From Hanleya hanleyi (Eukaryota; Mollusca; Polyplacophora; Lepidopleurida; Hanleyidae), in the NCBI GenBank assembly GCA_036873755.1, contig JAVTVY010025215.1, forward strand, positions 37,057 through 101,056: DNA of 64,000 nucleotides. The letters are read 5' to 3'. Positions 31,020 to 41,634 of the stretch are shown here, piece by piece. Position 1 is the first letter of the stretch. The number at the start of each line of letters is the position of its first letter. The translations under genes were made by a program, and so were the position numbers. The notes under the pieces were generated by a model. That model searched no databases and was not told the DNA's origin. It saw only the letters and a program-made list of their open reading frames with translations.

Positions 31020-31264
31020 GAAATATTTATTATATGTATTTGTTTGCTCTTCTTTCTATGCATTAGTTATTTACCAGATTATCTTTAACATAGCTGTGCT
31101 ACATCCAAAAAAGCAATGTTTATCCTAATACATTTTCTGATGTATTTGCTATTTTACAGCACAGGGGCATTTTGTATTTCATGGAGTTACTATAAAAGAT
31201 GACCTATATCACTCATCCAAATATTCCTATAGAAACTTTATATCCTGTAGATTTCTAAGAATCC

Positions 31265-31545
31265 ATTCCATAACTAAATTTTATAGGATCCTATTAAAAA
31301 ATCCTACAAGATTTTTATCCTATTAAAAAATCCTATAGGATTTCAATCTTATAGGATTTTAATCTTATAGGATTTTAATCTTATAGGATCTGATTTCTAG
31401 GATCCTATTAAAAAATCCTATAGGATTTCAATCTTATAGGATTTTAATCTTATAGGATCCTATTAAAAAATCTTATAGGATTTTGGGCCAAAATCTTATA
31501 GGATCCTATACGATTTTATCTTATAGGATCCTATAAGATTTTTTT
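31265..31545. repeat. Right subterminal array (inverted relative to the left)
   Basis: Repeated ATCCTATAGGATTTTAATCTTATAGG-like motifs (written in shorter pieces: AAATCCTATAGGATTT, AATCTTATAGGATTTT), ending in the inverted terminus at 31552. Mirrors 26820-27075 but with a different unit phrase, so the two arrays have evolved separately. Confidence 0.8.
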
Positions 31546-31674
31546 GTAAGGGACATCCCGGTACTTAGGTCAAAGGTCAAGAAGCTATGTCAGATGTCAT
31601 GACGTCAACATTCCACTGTTCGAATGTAGCCACACTCCATCCACGCCGCAGCACTTAAGTGGTAAATCAAAGTA

Positions 31675-32095
31675 ATTAACTTTTTGAATAATGTGTGTTG
31701 TTGCATTCATAATTGTGTAATATTAGAAAAAACAAAGAAAAAAATATAGGTTGGTATCTTTTAGCTGTATGCAACGTTAAGTGGACTGACCCATGCTCAA
31801 TTTGATAACCCAGAAAGCATGGGGAATAGCCCTAGTTTTGAAGCATATTCATGAAAAATAGCCCTAGTTTTGAAGCATATTCATGAAAAATTCATATAAA
31901 TACTATTTAACTTTTTCTTATATTCTAATTTTGCAGATAATCACAATGTCTATCAAAATTTAGCAAATTGGATTGTTCCTGGCAAGAAGGCTTTTAGAAG
32001 AAATTCTCATCGCTTAATCGTGGGAAGGGAGATAACCCAATAGAAAAACAGGCAAAATGGCTGCCAAAATCAAAAACCATCAGCGGACATCCTCA
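31675..32095 (+). repeat. Copy 2 of the dispersed repeat of about 400 bp
   Basis: See 28060-28440. This copy contains a small internal duplication of the AAAAATAGCCCTAGTTTTGA segment. Confidence 0.7.
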
Positions 32096-32771
32096 AACTA
32101 GAGCAATGGGTAGTCATTCCCAGGTTAATGCATGCCAAAAGCACCCCCTGCCGGTTCGAATTGAGTTATCTCTCCATGTTCAGGGGTGGTTTAATATGCA
32201 TACACTACAACTGTTCTTTCAAATGATAACTAATATGACATTCCATGTAACACAATATTACTGTATTTGAGCAATGCACACCATGTGCTCAGTTATAGTA
32301 CTTCGGGCGAATTGCCTTTTCCTGTAGGTTAGATTTTCCATTCTAAATAACAATGCTTGCATGGTGGTTTCATTTGCAACATTTGAAGAAAGCACTTCGA
32401 GATAAAATCATGAAGCTAACCCAAGAGAGATTGGTGCTCTGTCAAGGTGTCTTCCAGCAGTTGAGGGTACAGTAACTCTGTCCATAAGAGTTTTTGGCTA
32501 TTATAGTAGCAATCTAATTAAAATTAAATTCAAAAAATGCTTCATATTCTATATCTGGCGTTAACAGGAGCATGTAGATCTGAGACAATCACCCCATTCT
32601 GGTGTTCAGCATCATTTAAATTAACCAATCACAATGCTTCTCTTATTTCACGATAGTCGGCTGTTAGGCAGCGCCTTATCATAGATTGGATTGTAAAAAT
32701 ACATACATGTATAGCTACATGTAAGAGGCGGCCTGCAGTAGGTTGAACATCGAAATCAGCCCAATGGATTT
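32096..32771. other. No gene seen
   Basis: AT-rich spacer. A plus-strand segment at about 32375-32470 (THLKKALRDK-like in one frame) is too short to support. Confidence 0.4.
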
Positions 32772-32962
32772 GCGGTAATTCCCCTAATAATCCGATCACC
32801 GGAAGTGCAGCAAAAATGGCATAATTTTGGCAATATTTTCCCTGGCACCAGCTACAAAGTGTCACATATTGTCATCTTCAATTTGAATGAAGATTGAGAA
32901 TGTTACAGAGTAGAGTTGAAAAGTGAACTTCCTGTGATTGAATTATTAGGGGAATTACCGTA
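32772..32962. repeat. Foldback MITE of about 190 bp
   Basis: CGGTAATTCCCCTAATAAT at the left is matched by ATTATTAGGGGAATTACCG at the right, with the inner ATCACCGGAAGT/ACTTCCTGTGAT also inverted. A relative of the left arm lies at 38636-38720 (CGGTAATTCTCTTAATAATT). Confidence 0.7.
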
Positions 32963-33939
32963 GATCTGCATAGCTCCTGTCAATGTCGGATATAAAATAT
33001 GGAGCGTTTTGTAGATTTAATTTTAATTAGATTGTTACAGTAGGTATGTATGAGCATGATGAAGTATCACAAAGAAAACTGAACTGTATGTTGAAAAGGT
33101 TGAGTAAGTTCATCACACTGGAATCAAATTTAGTTACCAATTTTCATGCAAGAAAGCAGTAACTGTTACCTTCGTTGATAAAATTTTAGGCATTTGTTGA
33201 AATGACAAAAATAAGCTGTAAGACAAAAATAAGCTGTATGCAAAGTAATTTACTTTTTAAGCGCAAATTTCTGCAGCTAATTTGTTAATTGATGATAACA
33301 ATGATTTTATTAGTTTTTGTATTGGGTTTTCAATATTTTGTTTCATTAAATTTGTCTAACATTGCATTAAGACTTGATTTTTTTATCATGATCATGCCTG
33401 GTCTCTCATTCCGAGATGCAGTTTGGTGGCGCTGGTCAACTGTAAGACATGCATTAGTTGATTGTTTCACAAGATGTTATTTCTCAATATGAGAGCTACT
33501 TGTACGGGATATAATTGTTAATTATTAAAATTTAACTGTGTGTGATTGATCCAGTTACAAGTGTCAAGTCCATCATTCATAATCCAGCTGTCGTCCATTA
33601 GAGAATATCCGCGTCCATAATCCAAAGACCTATTCCTTTTCCATACAACAGTATTAGCACCAAATTCAAAAAGACAATCATAGTATACATAAAAATAGGC
33701 TTGTTTCCTGCAAGAGAGAAGCGGTCAACAGTTTTCAATGATGCCGGCAAGACATCATGATGTTCCAAAATATCAAATCCGTATAGCTGATCAGTATTCT
33801 TAATCCATAATATTCGTTATAGAGTCATCTAAAAAATGATGTATCTCAGTCACGCTTTGATTGTGACTGTTCATATGAGTACAATGGGGATCTTGAAGTA
33901 CATGGGCTCATATGGCCCCTAGCCCCGGGTTAAGCGGAA
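32963..33939. other. Spacer with one short shared protein-like segment
   Basis: No gene supported except a minus-strand stretch at about 33590-33660 reading RNRSLDYGRGYSLMDD, related to plus-strand 4240-4310. It lies downstream of the Penelope-like RT and may be part of a different decayed element. Confidence 0.35.
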
Positions 33940-35092
33940 TTAGACACATGTTACGAAACGTAGCGCCATAGATCTTGCTATCAGCATGAAATATGTTTCG
34001 CCAAATTTGAGAAACTTTGAGTGGAGGCGCTTGGTGGAATAGCCCTGTTTTATAAGTTTCTGCAACAATGTTTTGTGACGTTGATTAAAATCATCACATT
34101 TAACACAGGATCTAGCAAATGCTACTAAGCGAGATATGTATACGCCATATACAGGTCCCACTGAAATATTACTATCCAGAAAGGGATAGTTTACGATGTT
34201 GAAATTGTAATCAACTCTTTTGTCATAAAGTCGACGAGAGAGAATGCCCGCTTCAATTTTATAGAGATAGAGATCTAAATAAGATGTGCCTGTAGGGCTA
34301 TCTGTAGTTTCCTTCAAATCCAGTGAAGGTGGATATATATCCTTCACTGCGTCATTTATATAGCGATTATCCACAGCGAGGAGATCGTCTAAATAGCGTT
34401 TGGTGAATGAGAAGGAACGGGCTTTGAATGGATCGGTTTTTGAAAGCGCCTGCATATAGTCATATTCATAAGAGAACAGATACAGGTCAGCCAACAGGGG
34501 TGCACAATTAGTACCCATTGGAATACCTATATGCTGCTGATATATTGTGTTGCCAAATTTCACATAGATATTTTTAATGAGAAATTCACTCTATAAACAA
34601 AGAAACATCCCATGAATGATATCTCTTGTATGTAGTCGAGCTAAAGAATGCGTTATGGCTTCCGACATTAATATATCTCCGATCAGTTTTCTTGAACACA
34701 GATACTGTTAATGAACTTATATGGTCAATAAGGTCCTGATGAGGGATTGTAGTATAGAGAGTCGAGAAATCCCATGTGGATACATGTCTGTACGGTATGT
34801 GACCTTTAGCATCAAGTTCTTCCGTAAGACATTTTGAGTTTTTCAATATCCACATACATTCAACGCCAGAGTTCTTAGAAATAGTGGCGCTATACCTTTC
34901 CTTTCCTTTCCTTTCCTGACATGCTATTTCTCTAAAACTGGCCCCTATCCCACCAATTACATGTACATAATCTGATTGATGGAGAGTGTTGTGAAAGAAA
35001 TTTAATGGATTGAAAAACTGATGAATCATCCAGAAATTGCAAGCGAAAATGAGACCCGGCTGATCATCCTGAGCGAAAATGAGACCTATCAT
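33940..35092 (-). pseudogene. Penelope-like element reverse transcriptase
   Basis: Frames 35092-34586 and 34563-33940, joined by a frameshift near 34570. Motifs: WILKNSKCLTEEL, STWDFSTLYTTIPH, then HIGIPMGTNCAPLLADLYLF, the active site RYLDDLLAVDN, YLDLYLYKIEAG, YDKRVDYNFNIVNYPF and YGVYISRLVAFARSC. PMGTNCAPLLADL with RYLDDLL and YDKRxDFxF is characteristic of Penelope-like elements, which prime on telomeric or nicked DNA. The GIY-YIG endonuclease was not found; the frame ends soon after KFGETYFML. Probably truncated. Confidence 0.85.
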
Positions 35093-35700
35093 CCTAGAAT
35101 TCCAAGCAAAAATTAGACCAATCGTCGTGAAATTCCAAACGAAAATGCTCTGTTAATACACTATCCGTACAGAACCCTAATACGAGTACACGAACGTATG
35201 TACTGTTCAGTCATATTCATTCTCGCTCTGTGTTTGTGCTCGGGGGTTGGGGAGCACGGGGACTTGTTACCGTTGTTTATTGGTTAATTACGTTGATTAC
35301 AGGGGGTCGGTAGGGAATAAATGGCACATTTGTTTTCTACCTCGACACCCCACGTGAGCAACATATTTAACCAATTAACAATGGTAACGAGCCCCTGTGA
35401 TGGGGTCGGCGTAATCCACTTTAACTGGTACCTGGGACGAGTTTAATATTTGTCCCAGCTGGTACTGATGGCGGGAGACGTGAATGTCTACGATCTATTT
35501 TTTGTCTTGTCAGATCAAAGGTCAAATGTGAATAAAAAGTATATAGTAATGATATTGTGTGGTTGATTTATAGGCAACATATGTCACCCATCTATCCAGC
35601 GTAAAAAATAAGACTGTAAAAACATCACAACACTAAAAGAGAACAAATCTACAGGACGGACATAAAAACACGTCTTCACAGCTATTACTCCGACCCAAGG
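35093..35700. other. Spacer with small repeats
   Basis: Contains three diverged copies of GCGAAAATGAGACC-like text at 35040-35150 and a weak inverted repeat around 35255-35410 (TTGTTACCGTTG / CAATGGTAACGAG). No gene. Confidence 0.4.
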
Positions 35701-35790
35701 TTGAATTCTCCGCCATTATACGTGTCACGTGATCAGCAACATATCGTGCCCACGTGACCGGCTGTATGAAGCTAATGGCGGAGAATTCAA
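35701..35790. repeat. 90-bp foldback with perfect 18-bp arms
   Basis: TTGAATTCTCCGCCATTA at the left and TAATGGCGGAGAATTCAA at the right are perfect inverted repeats. Two CACGTGA E-box-type motifs lie between them. Confidence 0.7.
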
Positions 35791-36061
35791 TCGCCAGTTG
35801 ATGTTTGAAGACTGATTGTATGAGCTCTTCACGGCAATAAAACTCTTTTCCGAACTCGGAAAAATAAATGGACAGAGAGCTGGGAGGGGTTGTTTTATTG
35901 CCGGATAGAGCCGAACGACCCACGGAGCCGTGTGATCCCGGAGTTTACATGTAATTTCATTGAGAGGCATCATGGCGTAGTAGAGGAACGAACGAAGCCA
36001 TGTCAACTTGGCTATGGCCGGCCAAGCAGTTGTACAATGTCGTTGTTGGTATCAGTATACT

Positions 36062-36333
36062 ATGGTGTTCTATTTGTGCCAGATTGATTTCTCGTCGACT
36101 CGCAAAAGTCGACGCGCGACGCGAAAAGTCGACGTCGTGTTTTGAAACGCGACGTCGCCCTTTCCGTCGCGCGTCGACTTTTACAATGCTATAAGATAGG
36201 CCAAAAGGCGACGTCGACTTTTGGCCTATGTCTTCAACACTGTAAAAGTCGACGCGCGACGGAAAGGGCGATGTCGCGTTTCGAAAGTCGACTTCGACTT
36301 TTCGCAATCAATTTGGCACAAATAGAACACCAT
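36062..36333. repeat. 270-bp near-palindromic foldback rich in GTCGAC
   Basis: ATGGTGTTCTATTTGTGCCA at one end and TGGCACAAATAGAACACCAT at the other are perfect inverses. The interior has repeated AAAAGTCGACGCGCGACG-type text in both orientations. A miniature inverted-repeat element with unusually CpG-rich arms in an AT-rich background. Confidence 0.8.
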
Positions 36334-36666
36334 ATTCTGAGATACAGAAATGTTACATTTGAGTTTATTTCCGGACAGATAACGAGATTAAAAGATGCAC
36401 AAGTCAGAAGAACTGCATTTCGGTTGGTCTAATCCATTGACACATTTATTTGGACAGAACTTTTTCATCGGTAAATGAAAATGATCGCATTGCTTCAGTG
36501 GATAGATGAAAATGTACCACAGAGAAATAAAGAGTTTGGACTGATGTTTGTCCTTCAAACAAGTTCGTGCACAAGACGCTTCCGTTCAGTGTCCCCTCTT
36601 TCCGTGCATGGATTCTCAAGATAATGTCTCGTACTACGAAAGCAAACACGATTTTTCTTTCGATGT

Positions 36667-37906
36667 ATAACTACCCAATTTCTTCGTGTACCGCGTCAAG
36701 TAGATATACCAGCAAGTCGGCCGCTTCTTCAAGTGAAATAGGTTTCTCTTTCCCTCCCTCTTCCATGAAGATCCGAAACAATTCTCTGTAATTTGAGTCG
36801 CCAGGGTATTTGAAAGAATGTTCAAATCATCCGTGTTGAAAGGCATTACACATGAACGTCCTCCACACATCTGTGGAAGGTAGTACATTACGTCCGGTCT
36901 GCCAAACGTTGGGTCATTCCTTGTTTTTCTGATGTAGTGAGTGTTCCACAGTTTTAGGCATGTTTGAAGTTCTTGTCGAAGTAGATCAATGTAACAGAAA
37001 AGAACACACTCTATGTCCAATTTCTCTGCCGTGTTGATTATTCCAAAAGTAACAATGTCCCTGAAATGTTCCAGCCACGTGTTCATTCCCAACATACCGA
37101 ATTTGCTCCACCAGCTCTCTATCCGTTGGTTAGCAGTTGATTTTCCATACAAAAACGAAGTCTGCAAGCGCCCACGACTGTCATTGTTTTCTGTTCTCAT
37201 CAGAGACTGTAGAAGCTGAACGTTGCAATTTTCGGTACCATTGTCAGCTCGGACAATGGTGGGTAAACCATTTCGAGCTTTTACACTATCGACGAAATAA
37301 TTGCAAATGACGAAGGGGTCCTTGTTCGTTGACGATACCTCAAGCCATATGAGCTTCCTAGAATATCCATCGATACATCCGTGTACGCACAAACCATATG
37401 GTTTAAGCTTATCCCAACCGTCAGTATGCCAGAGATAGTCTGGACCTTGCGCATGGTAGGAACGTCTGCGCAATCTGTGTTGTCTGCGGCGTGCAACACC
37501 TACTGGGTCTAGATTTGAAAGTATAAATTTCACAGTTTCTCTGGAAACAACGAGGTGATGTTTCTTGGTTATTCTGTCTTGCATGGAACGATAACCCAAG
37601 TCTTTACCGCTGCTATGTAACTCTGTTTCAACTGCGTCAATAACTAACCTAAGATCAGAATGTTTTTTTCTTCTCCATAAGTTTCTTCCCTTCAAAATTC
37701 GCTTAAGATGCCTTAAACTGAGAGAAAACCCATTCTACCATTCTACCCATTCCATGCAGGAATGCAAGTATCTCCTCGTATGAAAATCCATGATGGAAGA
37801 AGGATTCGATTGTTTGGTCTCTATCAGCATCTACGCCAAGAGGTAAATATGACGGTGATCCGAATGCCCCGTGTTGCTGAATGAACAAAGCAGCTATGGT
37901 TGTCAC
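36667..37906 (-). pseudogene. Intronless integrase-core (rve, DDE) protein with two frameshifts
   Basis: Reading minus, an N-terminal helical part (ESFFHHGFSYEEILAFL) is followed by a frameshift at about 37730, caused by a 17-bp local duplication. The main frame has LKRILKGRNLWRRKK, ELHSSGKDLGYRSM and the integrase fold: D in YLWHTDGWDKLKPYG, GCIDGYSRKLIWLEV, D in VRADNGTENCNVQLL, and E in NQRIESWWSKFG. After HYIRKTRNDPTFGRPDVMYYLPQ a second frameshift near 36820 leads to a tail ending LLVYLLDAVHEEIG and a stop at 36667. It is a member of a family of rve-type transposase-like proteins scattered in animal genomes, and a relative of the spliced gene at 43427-54130. Confidence 0.8.
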
Positions 37907-38093
37907 GACCTAAAACAGAGAGAACATATCAAAAGCATTCTGTTTGACCCTTCAAGGTGATGTCCGGCTTACATATTATATACTATCATTCTTAACGTGT
38001 ACCGTTACTTAATTTTCATGTAAAAAAAACCCCAAACCACACTGAATGATACGATTGTACTAAATAAGCTGGTTTGTGTCCCAAACCTTAAAC

Positions 38094-38250
38094 CTGCTTT
38101 GATCTATGCCGCAATCTCCGTCAGGAATTGTCAATACAAACGTTGAAACGGAAGTTTAAAACAAACGTTATCTCCCCTAGGGGCACCATACCTGGGGAGT
38201 TATCTCCCCCAGGGGAGCTCTCCTCTCAAACAGCCCAGGCTGGATATTAA
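38094..38250 (+). repeat. Diverged solo terminal repeat related to element B
   Basis: CTTAAACCTGCTT, ATCTCCG, CGGAAGTT, CTCCCCTAGG and GGGAGCTCTCCT occur in the same order as in the terminal repeat of element B (831-1013). No matching inverted partner was found nearby. It suggests an older, separate family member reduced to one end. Confidence 0.6.
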
Positions 38251-40910
38251 AGCACTGTACACATCAGACACCACTGTACACACCAGACAGGACAAATCCA
38301 GATATCGCACCTCAAAGTGTAAATTGCTTGTATGTGTCCTCCTGTAAACCCTGATGTCCCATGGTTTTTATAGTCTGTCTTGTTGTATCGTTAATCATGG
38401 TTAATGAGAAATGTTCCAATCAGATGTTGCATACTGAACCAAGAGTTGCCTCCCATATATTTCGACTGTACGCGCCAAACATTTCTCAGGCGGGAAAGTG
38501 ACGAGTGTACTTTCAACATGTTAGCGGCTTGGGCGAAGGAAATTGACTGATGCTTCAAATATGCCATCGAAATAAACTTGATACCCGATGAAAAGTCAGG
38601 AATTGGTATGAATCAGTAAGTTCTCTCCACGTACGGTAATTCTCTTAATAATTCGATAACCGGAGGTGCAACAAAAATGGTTAAACTGCCACGGGATTTT
38701 GGTCAATAATTATTTACAAGTCAATCATGTGCCAAACATGGTTGACGTATAAGGGATTCTGATCAATTTCTGCGCCTACAGCTCCAACCCATCCTCATGG
38801 CTTAGATTGTGTTCCCTCTACATTTAGATATACATGTAGGCTACCCTGGATTCGGACAATGAAAAGAATGGCTCCACTCTGGCCTTGGTCCGTGTACATT
38901 TTCATGATCCTCGATCCTTCAAATATCACATTTGCACCTCCCCCACCGTGCACCTTCCCACTTTACATGTGACCCAGTACTCTCGTTTATACACTACTTA
39001 TAGGGATCAAAATGATTTTTCTTGCTCAAATCGTAATTTTCAATTCTTATTTGACATATGTTATATTAATTTGAGCTACAAATGGGGAATAAATGTCGCT
39101 GACTGTCATTTTCAAGCTTTTCTTTAACCCTATCTGGCCTTGGCGATTTTGGGGTGTACCGCAGCCTGGGGGTGGGGGGCGGGAAGTGCTTCCCCCTATA
39201 TTTTTTCGCTATCGCAACGGTTAGAGGGCTGGAACTTACCACACTATATCTTTGGGTCAAACTTTTCAAGAAAATGAAAAAAAAAAATCCAAGATGGCCG
39301 ACATAATAACGTCACTGTGACGTGATCTTCAAAAATAATGTTTTGGAGCGATATTTCGGTTAAAATTTTCGATTTTTAAAATTTTTGTTCTTTCTTCGCA
39401 AAAACTGCATGATAATTTAGTAAAAAATAATCTGATATGAAATAAAATAGGTTTTACCCATGTTTCCATAGAGAAAAGCAAACATTTTGAAAAAATATGA
39501 CGAAAACATCACTTTTCTGGTACCCCACTTGGCCGCCACTTTGAATTTATCCATGGTTCTTTGATGAAAAAAAATCCAACAAGGAAGGAGGGAAGGAGGG
39601 GGGTTAAAAGACAACACTCAGTTAACAAAGGCCTTAAACAGACATGAATCAAGTTGACATATGGTTCAAGTTTACCATATTGCGACTGTATGCTCTGTTT
39701 ATGAACGATATTATGTTCCTTTTTCAAGCTGAATGGACCCTGACCCATGGGATTCTCTCTACTATAATAATAAGTGAATCTTGAATTTAAAATTACCTTG
39801 CTTCAAAGTGCGAGGGCAATATATACATCTTTTTTTCAGGAATTCAGGATAGGGTTCATTTTGCTGTCATGGCATGTCGGAGTGAAAGAAATTCTGACTA
39901 ACGGGAATGGATTTTATTAATTACTGGTACTGAGCTTTGAAATCAGCTTCAAATTGATTGGGACGCTGGAAATTGGACCCCCCGCCCCTCCCTTCAACAT
40001 AGATATTGAACGGTGCCTAAAACATTATTACAGATCTTTTGTTTTTAAGGGGCAGGACCAGTAACATTTCATGTTGTTATTGCTGTTACTTGTTGACTGG
40101 CTATAAGCTTGAATATCTCGAGTTGAACACATCATAGCGAGCTGAAACTTGACCGTCTAATAAGACGCTGTTTCGATGCGCCAGTATGCAAAACTAACTG
40201 ATATTTGGATAAAAAGATGTTAATACATGCTTGTGAACTTTTGACAACAAAAGCCCCAAAACTTTTTTCAGTAGCATTCTACAACAACCAAACATATCCT
40301 ATTTGCCATTATTTTAAAAATACTCCAACTTTTTTTCTCAATTGTGAGGTGACAAAGCTCACAATTGTTTCAATACTAACAGGATTTTACAAGTAACAAA
40401 CGTATTCACCAGTTAGCCTGAATAACAGATACAAGCAGTTTCATGTTGCTATATGATTCATTTATTTTAAGATATATTTTTGCAAAAGATGACAACAAAA
40501 ACGTTGACAACATTGATCCTGTTCCAGACCCCCGGACCTTCAGAGTGATTTGTACAGATCTACAACACCATTACCGTCAGCCAAACCACCTCGAACTCAA
40601 TCTCTAGCCGTCGAAGTGCAATCTAGCCCAAGAACTCACTTTACTTGCGAAAACTGACCGCCAATACGGAAATAGCCGAACGTGAGAATGGTCGAAGTGG
40701 TATAAAATATAGGTGACATGGATGGCGTAGATTCTTGGTAACAATGACGAACAGATTTATAGTTCAAACCCCATGACATTACACACAAATACGTACATAA
40801 CAAACAACACGTACACACCAACCTGCCTTGCAATTAACCTACCCAAAACATCCTGGCGACACCCATCAAGGAGTTTGCAAGAAACGACGGAGTGAATCAA
40901 TGGCGCTCTT
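38251..40910. other. Non-coding stretch with a few repeat traces
   Basis: At 38636-38720 lies an arm related to the MITE at 32772. 39126-39856 is bounded by short inverted AACCCTATC termini and may be a MITE-like insertion (weak). Poly-A and GGAAGGAGGG runs occur inside. The open frames here lack motifs. Confidence 0.4.
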
Positions 40911-40913
40911 GTG

Positions 40914-41634
40914 ACTACTGTGCCTCATAGGGGGAGTACATACGGGTAATCTAGAGCTAAATTGACTAATATTAATAAAATAGAACAACCTAGGTAGAAA
41001 TTATTTGAACTCGAGTTAAAATGTTTCAACTGAGGTAGAAATTATTTCAACTCGAGTTGAAACGTTTCAACTCAGGTAGAAATTATTTCTACTCGAGTTG
41101 AAACGTTTTGACTGAAGTAGAAATTATTTCTACTCGAGTTAAAACGTTTTGACTGAAGTAGAAATTATTTCAATTCGAGTTAAAACATTTCAACTGAGGT
41201 AGAAATTATTTCAACTCTAGTTAAAACATTTCAACTGAGGTAGAAATTATTTCTACTCGAGTTGAAACGTTTTGACTGAAGTAGAAATTATTTCTACTCG
41301 AGTTAAAACGTTTTGACTGAAGTAGAAATTATTTCAACTCGAGTTAAAACGTTTCAACTGAGGTAGAAATTATTTCAACTGAGGTAGAAATTATTTCAAC
41401 TCGAGTTGAAACATTTTGACTGAAGTAGAAATTATTTCAACTCGAGTTAAAATGTTTTAACTGAGGTAGAAATTATTTCAACTCGAGTTAAAACATTTCA
41501 ACTGAGGTAGAAATTATTTCAAGTCGAGTTAAAACATTTCAACTGAGGTAGAAATTAACAAAAAATAAATAAACTTAACAAAAAATAAATAAATTGATAA
41601 AATAAAATGCATGTCCCCTATGAGCCACCGTAGT
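40914..41634. mobile_element. Inverted-repeat element carrying a minisatellite
   Basis: The segments CTCATAGGGGGA (about 40925) and TCCCCTATGAG (about 41612), with some further flanking matches (ACTACTGTG / CACCGTAGT), are inverted around the 41-bp array. This suggests a short inverted-repeat element expanded by a central minisatellite. Confidence 0.45.
40985..41572. repeat. 41-bp minisatellite, about 14 copies
   Basis: Unit TAGAAATTATTTCAACTCGAG followed by a TTGAAACGTTTCAACTGAGG-like half, 41 bp in all, with alternating CAACTCGAG/CTACTCGAG and GTTTCAACTGAGG/GTTTTGACTGAAG variants. Not a CRISPR array: repeats are contiguous and there are no unique spacers. Confidence 0.9.

Larger units (their letters stand above)
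26810..31552 (+). mobile_element. 4.7-kb element bounded by inverted arrays of ATCCTATAAGATT
   Basis: Both ends read CCCTTACAAAAAAATC followed by TTATAGGATCCTATAAG (inverted at the right end, finishing GTAAGGG at 31552). Behind each terminus is a block of a repeated palindromic motif. Inside are plus-strand exon-like segments with a BEN-like domain and an AATAAA signal. The terminal structure suggests a DNA transposon, but I could not define a target duplication or a transposase, and I do not recognise the superfamily. Confidence 0.55.

Noticed and set aside
33940..35092. Group II intron or DIRS reverse transcriptase
   Set aside because: PMGTNCAPLLADL, RYLDDLL and YDKRxDxxF together fit Penelope-like elements better.
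40985..41572. CRISPR-like repeat array
   Set aside because: Units are contiguous with no unique spacers, and the DNA is clearly eukaryotic.
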